Assembly (NCBI GenBank): GCA_033721095.1
Contig: JAWWBG010000062.1
Coordinates: 1-12,582, forward strand
DNA: 12,582 nucleotides
DNA from: JAWWBG01 sp033721095
GTDB taxonomy: Bacteria > Actinomycetota > Nitriliruptoria > Nitriliruptorales > Nitriliruptoraceae
Direction of reading: 5' to 3'
The position numbers were made by a program, and so were the translations under genes. Shown here in pieces: positions 7,617 through 12,582 of this stretch. A model generated the notes under the pieces. That model worked only from the letters and a program-made list of their open reading frames with translations. It had not been told where the DNA came from and searched no databases. Positions within the stretch are counted from its first letter, which is position 1. Each line of letters opens with the position of its first letter.

Positions 7617-7736
7617 TGCCTGGCTTCTCCCTGCCCCATCCGGGACGGTCAGCGGCCCCACGTGTTGGGACACGCTGCGGCCCAACCCGGCCAGCCTACG
7701 ACCTGTGACCGGAGCCTGCCATTGGAGACAGGACCC
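7617..7736 (-). other. 120-base gap inside the operon with weak inverted repeat
   Basis: This is the largest spacing between genes of the minus-strand operon. It holds a small inverted repeat, CGTGT-TGGG-ACACG (7661-7674), flanked by self-complementary GGCC, and a GGGAG ribosome-site-like run before ATG 7616. No convincing promoter boxes are visible. It may carry an internal promoter or a processing site. Confidence 0.3.
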
Positions 7737-9146
7737 TCAGGAGGATCGGGCCTCGAACACGACAAGCCCGAGGGTCGGCTGCTCGAGCGTGGCGAGAAAT
7801 CTCGCGATGCGCGCCAACGTCGGATGATCGCTCGGCTCGCGTATGACGACGACGACTCCGTCGACGCTTGACGCGAGTCGACGCACTTCCGTGGACGCGA
7901 TCATGCTGGGCCCGTCGACGATCACGGGCCCCTCGGTCCTGGCGAGCAGATCGGGGAACGCGCGCCCGTGCAGTTGATCCGGCCCCAGCGTCACCGATTC
8001 GAACGCCAGGGATCCCACGGCGACCTGTCGTGGATCACCGAGCGGTCCCGTTGCCGATCGGTCCCAGCGCGCGACGAGCGCGTTCTCGCCGGTGGCCTTC
8101 ACGGCGCCGGCAAGATTGATGGCAGTCGTGGACTTGCCATCACCCACCGAGGCACTCGTGACGAGGACGATGCGCAGGCCCGAGGCTTCCATCTGGCGCC
8201 GCAGGACGGAGCCCGCCAGCCGGTAGGCCGCGCCCTCGAGCGTGTCCGGCTCTGCGGCCACCGGCCCCTCGTCGCTGCGCCGCACATGGGGGACGGCGGC
8301 AAGGATCGGGGCGCCCAGCGCCCTCTCGATCTCCAGGTGGTCAGGTGCCCGCTGTCGAGCCGCCAGGCGCCACCACGCGATCGAAGCGGCCAGCGCCAGG
8401 GCCAGGACAGCGCCAGCCACGGCAAACCGCACGCTGCTCGGAAACACCTGCTCGCCCATTGTTGCGGGCTCGATCACCGTGACGACACGTGGAAGCAACA
8501 GCTGCTGCAGCTCGGCGGCGAGCTCCTGGGCCACGATCGCCTCGAGCTGCGCCGAGACGACCTGTCGATCGCGCCGAAGGGCCTCTCCGGGGGCGGCGAC
8601 GAGGGCAGCATCGATCTCGGCCAGGCGTCCGACGAGTTGCTCCCGCTGTGACCCGAGGCGGGACAGCACCTCATCGAGCGCTCGTTGGGCCTGGCCGGTC
8701 ACCAGTGCATCCAGTTCGGCTGCGACCGCGTTGGCGAGGTCGACGGCGTCTTCGGCGTCGTCGAGCACGGCTCGGATCTCCAGCACGTCCGTGTCCCGGA
8801 TCACCGTCACCGTGACCTTCTCGCGAAGGTCCTCGATGGGCAGCTCCAACCCAACGGACTCCGCAGCTGGGAGCAGCACGGTGGCCGACTCGGCGACATC
8901 GGCCTGCGTTGCGACGAAGCGCTCGGGGCCACCCTGGTCGGAGCCGACTCCGGGCAGGTCGAATCCGGATGGCTGCGTGAGCAGGAGCGTGGACCGGGCC
9001 TCATACGAAGCAGGCACCATGGCGGCGACGACAAGTCCGATGAAGAGTCCGGCCATGGCGGCCACGAGGAGATGCGGTCCCCGGGCCCGGGCGACGTCGA
9101 GCAATCCTGGCGACTGCCGCCACACGAGCTGGTCAGGTGGCTCCAA
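7737..9146 (-). CDS. Wzz/Wzc-like polysaccharide co-polymerase with degenerate BY-kinase ATPase domain
   Basis: The 469-residue membrane protein would control chain length and export of the polysaccharide. In order: TM1 (about 26-44); an extracytoplasmic Wzz region starting YEARSTLLLTQP, with a short coiled-coil-like stretch (about 145-215); a Pro-containing approach to TM2 (about 238-260); then a cytoplasmic P-loop domain with Walker A SASVGDGKSTT (331-341, K338) and a Walker B-like VIVDGPS (408-414). It departs from canonical bacterial tyrosine kinases: the Walker A' segment is ALVARWD, where the first aspartate of the usual IDAD is R360 and only D362 remains, and there is no C-terminal tyrosine cluster. 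The protein is also short for a Wzc. The start is TTG 9146 behind a G-rich run; no ATG or GTG precedes it in frame after the flippase stop, and GTG 9125 is an alternative. ATP binding seems likely, autophosphorylation doubtful. Confidence 0.83.
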   Translation of the reverse strand: MEPPDQLVWRQSPGLLDVARARGPHLLVAAMAGLFIGLVVAAMVPASYEARSTLLLTQPSGFDLPGVGSDQGGPERFVATQADVAESATVLLPAAESVGLELPIEDLREKVTVTVIRDTDVLEIRAVLDDAEDAVDLANAVAAELDALVTGQAQRALDEVLSRLGSQREQLVGRLAEIDAALVAAPGEALRRDRQVVSAQLEAIVAQELAAELQQLLLPRVVTVIEPATMGEQVFPSSVRFAVAGAVLALALAASIAWWRLAARQRAPDHLEIERALGAPILAAVPHVRRSDEGPVAAEPDTLEGAAYRLAGSVLRRQMEASGLRIVLVTSASVGDGKSTTAINLAGAVKATGENALVARWDRSATGPLGDPRQVAVGSLAFESVTLGPDQLHGRAFPDLLARTEGPVIVDGPSMIASTEVRRLASSVDGVVVVIREPSDHPTLARIARFLATLEQPTLGLVVFEARSS

Positions 9147-9185
9147 GACCCCGCCCCCGGGTGGTCGGCGACCATCGAACGTCGC

Positions 9186-10502
9186 TCACGGTACCAACGA
9201 CCCCGGCGCAGCCGCGGGCGTGACCGGATCACGCGACCACAGGTGCCGTCCTGCCGCCCGCCGAAAGCCAACGGCACGCACGATCCCCATCGCGGCGTAG
9301 GCCAGGGGAATGGCGAACTCCGCGGTGACTGCGGCGGTCGACGCAGCGGCCATGCGGACGATGCCGCTGACTCCCTCGATGCGCGCCAGGCGCTTCTCCT
9401 CCCGACCCGCCGTCAGCTCCAGGCGCAGGTCGACGGCAAACTGGTTGAGCGTGACGCCAACGACCACCGCGGGGACCAGACCAGCGACGATGTACGCACT
9501 GGGCAGGATCGCCGCCATGGGGTTGCCCACCCAGTCGACGGCAACCCACGCCCCGTAGCCGAGTGCCGCCAGCACGAGCGTGCCGAGAAACATCCGCTCC
9601 AGGCGACGGGCCCCCGGTCGATCTCCAAGCGTCACGGCCTGCATCAGGCGCGGACCCAGGACCGACGCGAGGGCCACGGCCACGACGGGGATCGGTCGCG
9701 ACACGACCCTCGCCACCTCCGCGTGGCCAAGCGCCTCAGCGCTGGCAAGGTGCGCGACCAACACGCCGGCCACGAAAGCGCCGCCGTTGGGGATCAGGCC
9801 GACCGCGAGCAGCCAACGACCCGAGGAGACGAGCCGGGACAAGCGAAGGTCAGGCGGTTGGGGAAGCGGCGACGTGCTGCGTCGTGCCGCGACGATGCCA
9901 TAACCCGCGGAGGCGAGGTTGGCAGCCACGAGGGCGCCGAAGGGGACCCATCCGGGCGACACCGGTGCCAGCCCGAGCACGAGCAGGCCAAGCGCGGTCA
10001 CGGTCAGTTGCACGGCCGAGACGCCCGCAGCAGCCCACGATCGACCACCCGCGTGCAGCATCCGGCGCACATGGTCCTGGACCGGGGACACGACACCAGC
10101 CGCCAGCGCTGTCACAAGCAGCGGCGTCACGACGGACCGGTCCGCATCGTGCGGCAGCACCAGCAGGGTCACCGGCGTGACCAGCGAACCGAGCAGGGCC
10201 GGGGCCCACCCGGCCCGGAGGGTTGCCGGCAGCCACGCAAGTCGTTCGTCGACTGGCCGCTCGATCACCCGTACCTCGGCGGGAACGAACGCCAATTGCG
10301 TCGAGATGACCATGACCGCGGTGAAGAGCGCGAAGAACAACGCGTAGACGGCGAACGCGTTCGGTGCCAGCAGGCGTGCGGCCACCAGCCCGATCCCGAA
10401 CGTCGCAAGAGCTGCGGCGCCCGCGTCCACCAGGCCAGCCGGGACGGCCGAGACGAGGGCGGGCTGACCGCTCGCGCCCGTTTCTGGTGACGGGCCCGTC
10501 AC
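9186..10502 (-). CDS. Wzx/MOP-superfamily polysaccharide flippase-like protein
   Basis: The 438-residue polytopic membrane protein is rich in Ala/Val/Leu segments, about twelve likely helices spread from residue 17 to near 420. Its pattern is that of MOP (MATE/Wzx) transporters that flip lipid-linked oligosaccharides outward. Family-like pieces are LATFGIGLVAARLLAPNAFA at the first helix, PVQDHVRRMLHAGGRSWAAA between central helices and the amphipathic RPGARRLERMFLGTLVLAAL opening the second half. The start GTG 10502 overlaps the stop of the pyruvate-kinase-like gene in a GTGA junction, with no separate ribosome site, so translation is probably coupled. Sequence alone does not show the substrate; the operon (Wzy, Wzz, sugar enzymes) makes repeat-unit export the natural role. 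Wzx proteins diverge strongly, so the general family is firmer than the exact subfamily. Confidence 0.78.
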   Translation of the reverse strand: MTGPSPETGASGQPALVSAVPAGLVDAGAAALATFGIGLVAARLLAPNAFAVYALFFALFTAVMVISTQLAFVPAEVRVIERPVDERLAWLPATLRAGWAPALLGSLVTPVTLLVLPHDADRSVVTPLLVTALAAGVVSPVQDHVRRMLHAGGRSWAAAGVSAVQLTVTALGLLVLGLAPVSPGWVPFGALVAANLASAGYGIVAARRSTSPLPQPPDLRLSRLVSSGRWLLAVGLIPNGGAFVAGVLVAHLASAEALGHAEVARVVSRPIPVVAVALASVLGPRLMQAVTLGDRPGARRLERMFLGTLVLAALGYGAWVAVDWVGNPMAAILPSAYIVAGLVPAVVVGVTLNQFAVDLRLELTAGREEKRLARIEGVSGIVRMAAASTAAVTAEFAIPLAYAAMGIVRAVGFRRAAGRHLWSRDPVTPAAAPGSLVP

Positions 10503-11536
10503 ACGGCGCGCAGCCCGGCGTCGCCTTGGTCAGGCAGGCTCCACGGCGTCCGGGGCTCGTGGAAGGCCTCTCGGAACACGTCGATCATCGTGCGAATGGT
10601 TCGCACGGCCGCAACCGGATCCCGTCCGATGGCGGTTTCGGCCGCCAGCACGAGGCCATGCACGCCGTCCATCAGCGTGTTGGCGATGTCGTTGGCCTCC
10701 GCAAGCGTCGGATTGACGTGGTCGACCATCGTTTCCAGGAGGTTGGTGGCGACGTAGACCGGCGTGTTCGCCGCGTTCGCGCACCGAATCACCCGCTTCT
10801 GCTCGTAGGGGACGTACGGCATCGGCACTTCACGCGAGAGGTCCCCGCGGTCGATGAGGACGGATTCCGCGGCGTCGATGATCGACTCGAGGTTGGCCAG
10901 GCCGGCGCGGCTCTCGATCTTGGCGATCACGTGGGTGTCGGGGCCGGCCAGGCGGCGCACGAGCTCGACGTCCTCGGGGCGACTCGCAAACGACAGCGCC
11001 GCATGGCGCAGGCCCCGTGCGCGACCGATGGCCAGAGCCTCCCGGTCCCGGGCCGACAGGGGCGGGAGCACGGGCGCCGGCGTGACCACGACTGCCTTGT
11101 TCGAACGCACGCGACCGGGGGACGTGACGATCGCCACAACCTCCTCACCGGGTTCGGTCACCTCGAGCTCGGCACCGTCGAAGTCGATCTGGATCCGTGC
11201 CTGCTCGACAAGCGACCGGACCGCCGCTTCCGGCCGCAGCGGGATCACGTCGCGGGTGCCCACCAGGTCCTCGCCGACGACGAGGCGGACGACGTCGCCC
11301 ACCCTGAGCGCAACACCCTCCTCCATGTCCCCGCATCGGATCTGGGCGCCCTCGGTGTCCAGGCAGATGGGGACGGGCGAGTGCGCCTCGATGAGGTCGA
11401 TCGTTGGCTCGACCTGTTCGACACGGGTGTGGGACAGGTTGACTCGGAACAGGTCCACCCCGAGCTCGGTCAGCTCAGTGATGACGTCCGGGTTCAGGGA
11501 CGACGGGCCAAGCGTGCAAAGAATCCTGATGGTCAT
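10499..11536 (-). CDS. Short pyruvate-kinase-like protein without C-terminal regulatory domain
   Basis: The 345-residue product aligns with the barrel (A) and lid (B) domains of pyruvate kinase, which interconverts PEP + ADP and pyruvate + ATP, but it ends where the roughly 130-residue C-domain should start; ordinary enzymes are about 470 residues. Seen: ILCTLGPSS at the N-terminus; FRVNLSH (R31, N33, S35); CLDTEGAQIR (D60, T61), where the usual DTKGPEIR has become DTEGAQIR; AKIES (K206, E208); DRGDLSREVP (R230, D232); VATNLLETM (T264); and AAETAIG (E300), where the usual SGET serine is alanine. Most PEP- and metal-binding residues are therefore kept. The start is ATG 11536 with GGAG four bases upstream; the longer frame runs into the neighbouring gene. 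It lies 25 bases after the Ig-repeat gene and overlaps the flippase start. I infer a specialised role in the surface polysaccharide pathway rather than glycolysis. Confidence 0.85.
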   Translation of the reverse strand: MTIRILCTLGPSSLNPDVITELTELGVDLFRVNLSHTRVEQVEPTIDLIEAHSPVPICLDTEGAQIRCGDMEEGVALRVGDVVRLVVGEDLVGTRDVIPLRPEAAVRSLVEQARIQIDFDGAELEVTEPGEEVVAIVTSPGRVRSNKAVVVTPAPVLPPLSARDREALAIGRARGLRHAALSFASRPEDVELVRRLAGPDTHVIAKIESRAGLANLESIIDAAESVLIDRGDLSREVPMPYVPYEQKRVIRCANAANTPVYVATNLLETMVDHVNPTLAEANDIANTLMDGVHGLVLAAETAIGRDPVAAVRTIRTMIDVFREAFHEPRTPWSLPDQGDAGLRAV

Positions 11537-11540
11537 GCTG

Positions 11541-11544
11541 CTCC
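11541..11544 (-). promoter_or_regulatory. Ribosome binding site of the pyruvate-kinase-like gene
   Basis: GGAG on the minus strand ends four bases before ATG 11536 and supports that start over the longer open frame. Confidence 0.55.
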
Positions 11545-11561
11545 ACTCGCGAGGGGTGCCA

Positions 11562-12582
11562 TCACGTGCACCACGGGTCCGGATTGGGCGACGGCGAACT
11601 GCCATCCCACGATGCACCGTCCGCGCTGATGTCGGTGACGACCACGCGATAGCAACCCGACGGGATGTTCTTGAACGTCAACGACAGCGTCCCGCCATCG
11701 GTCGTGCCGAACGTGGACTGGTACGCCGTGGCATCACCCATGGAGGACGAACTGCCACGCATGAGCGTCAGCGAGACCGTTGCGCCACTGACGCCAGCAC
11801 CGTTGGCATCGACGACACCGATCGACACACGCAGGTGCTTGTTGGCGTTCTTGCCTCCGAAGCCCGCCTGGTCGATGGCGGAAACCGACACGCTGCCTTC
11901 GACCGTCACGGTGATGCTGTCCGTGCCCTGGCGGCCGTGGCTGTCAACGACGCTGGCCGTGATCACGTGGACGCCGTCGGACAGCACGACACTCACCGAC
12001 CCTCCGGTGCCAAGCGAGCCGTCACGATCGGAGACCCACTCGATCGCGGTCGTGAGGTCGCCGTCCTCCGGATCCGTCGCCGTCCCCTCCAGCGTCACGG
12101 ACGTGCCCGAGGAAACCGACGTTCCCGAGGCTGGGGCGGTGATCGTGACCGACGGTGGGGCACCGGGGAGCGTCACGACGACCTGGATCGAGTCCGAGTC
12201 GGCCCCACCTGCGGAATCGGTCACCGAGGCCGTCACCGTGTGCGTCCCCAACGACAGGGTGGTCGTGATCGACGCCCCACTGCCAAGACCTCCGTCAAGG
12301 TCAGACGACCACTGGATGCTCGACGACAGGTCGCCGTCCTCGGGATCGCTGGCCGAGCCCACAAAGGTCATCGGCGTCGCCGTGTCCGTCTCGGTGCCAC
12401 TCGGCGGCGACGTGATCGAGACCGTCGGCGGGTTGCCAACGGCAGCCACGGAGACCTGGATGGAATCCACGTCGATGCCGCCCGCGGAATCGGTCACCGA
12501 GGCCGTCACCGTGTGCGTCCCCAACGACAGGGTGGTCGTGATCGACGCCCCACTGCCAAGACCTCCGTCAAGGTCAGACGAC
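11562..12582 (-). CDS. Secreted Ig-like-repeat protein, C-terminal part (5' end outside window)
   Basis: The frame is open to the window edge, so only the last 339 residues are visible. They hold the end of one Ig-like unit, a full 91-residue unit (12159-12431), a more diverged unit (about 11895-12158) and a distinct C-terminal domain of about 110 residues. Each unit has PPTVSITSP at its start, SASDPEDGDLSSSIQWSS in the middle and GTHTVTASVTDSAGG near its end. Such units are often found at the C-terminus of secreted subtilisin-like (S8) peptidases and other surface proteins; no catalytic part is visible, so the enzyme type is unknown. The last domain (SAIDQAGFGGKN, then DANGAGVSGATVSLTL) resembles a further Ig/CNA-B-like beta-sandwich, and Cys291 and Cys319 (counted from codon 12524) could pair. 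No LPXTG anchor is seen. It ends 25 bases before the pyruvate-kinase-like gene and probably shares its transcript. Confidence 0.85.
   Translation of the reverse strand, partial: SSDLDGGLGSGASITTTLSLGTHTVTASVTDSAGGIDVDSIQVSVAAVGNPPTVSITSPPSGTETDTATPMTFVGSASDPEDGDLSSSIQWSSDLDGGLGSGASITTTLSLGTHTVTASVTDSAGGADSDSIQVVVTLPGAPPSVTITAPASGTSVSSGTSVTLEGTATDPEDGDLTTAIEWVSDRDGSLGTGGSVSVVLSDGVHVITASVVDSHGRQGTDSITVTVEGSVSVSAIDQAGFGGKNANKHLRVSIGVVDANGAGVSGATVSLTLMRGSSSSMGDATAYQSTFGTTDGGTLSLTFKNIPSGCYRVVVTDISADGASWDGSSPSPNPDPWCT
12211..12309. repeat. 99-base perfect direct repeat, copy 1
   Basis: Every base matches 12484-12582, giving a period of 273 bases, exactly 91 codons. It encodes the end of one Ig-like unit (around SDLDGGLGSGAS through TVTASVTDSA). 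Confidence 0.95.
12484..12582. repeat. 99-base perfect direct repeat, copy 2 (reaches window edge)
   Basis: Identical to 12211-12309. The match is still perfect at the last base of the window, so the true repeat may be longer. Flanking sequence on the inner side diverges at once. Confidence 0.95.

Noticed and set aside
8685..10490. Long plus-strand open frame opposite the flippase and co-polymerase genes
   Set aside because: The translation is Arg/Gly/His/Asp-rich low-complexity without any domain, and the minus strand here has well-supported genes; typical antisense shadow in GC-rich DNA.
10364..11629. Plus-strand open frame opposite the pyruvate-kinase-like gene
   Set aside because: No recognisable motif, and it mirrors the codon structure of a conserved minus-strand enzyme.
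12211..12582. CRISPR-like or mobile-element repeat
   Set aside because: There are only two long copies at an in-frame 91-codon period within a coding gene; this is a protein-domain repeat, without short regular spacers or terminal inverted repeats.

Overview
The window is uniformly GC-rich, with GTG and TTG starts, G/C-ending codons and tightly packed genes, which suggests a high-GC bacterium. An actinomycete-like lineage (Actinomycetota such as Acidimicrobiia or Nitriliruptoria) fits best; Chloroflexota cannot be excluded. I see no rRNA, tRNA, CRISPR array, transposase or other mobile element.

Two blocks meet tail to tail near position 1500. The left block (34-1445, plus strand) is a two-gene unit: an aminoglycoside-phosphotransferase-fold small-molecule kinase, and a RidA-family protein lacking the usual catalytic arginine. 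The right block (1559-12582, minus strand) is a nine-gene unit read from right to left, and its 5' end lies beyond the window. In transcription order it holds: the C-terminal part of a secreted protein with tandem Ig-like repeats; a short pyruvate-kinase-like enzyme; a Wzx/MOP-type flippase; a Wzz/Wzc-like chain-length protein with a degenerate tyrosine-kinase-type ATPase domain; a GDP-mannose 3,5-epimerase-like enzyme; a WecG/TagA/CpsF glycosyltransferase; a SAM-dependent methyltransferase; a Wzy/O-antigen-ligase-type membrane protein; and a membrane-tethered right-handed beta-helix protein.

Together the minus-strand genes look like part of a Wzx/Wzy-dependent surface polysaccharide pathway. 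The epimerase would supply a GDP-L-hexose (GDP-L-galactose or GDP-L-gulose). The TagA-type enzyme would add a sugar to a lipid-linked intermediate, the methyltransferase could decorate or cap the glycan, the flippase would export the repeat unit, the Wzy-like protein would polymerise or ligate it, and the Wzz/Wzc-like protein would set chain length. The beta-helix and Ig-repeat proteins would act outside the cell, binding, cutting or displaying polymer. The initiating phosphoglycosyl transferase and most glycosyltransferases are not in this window. Three junctions are 4-base GTGA stop/start overlaps, which supports co-translation.

The most unusual points are the C-domain-less pyruvate-kinase-like enzyme inside a polysaccharide operon, the plant-like GDP-mannose epimerase, the loss of hallmark residues in the Wzc-like kinase, and a perfect 99-base direct repeat (273-base period) in the Ig-repeat gene that reaches the window edge.
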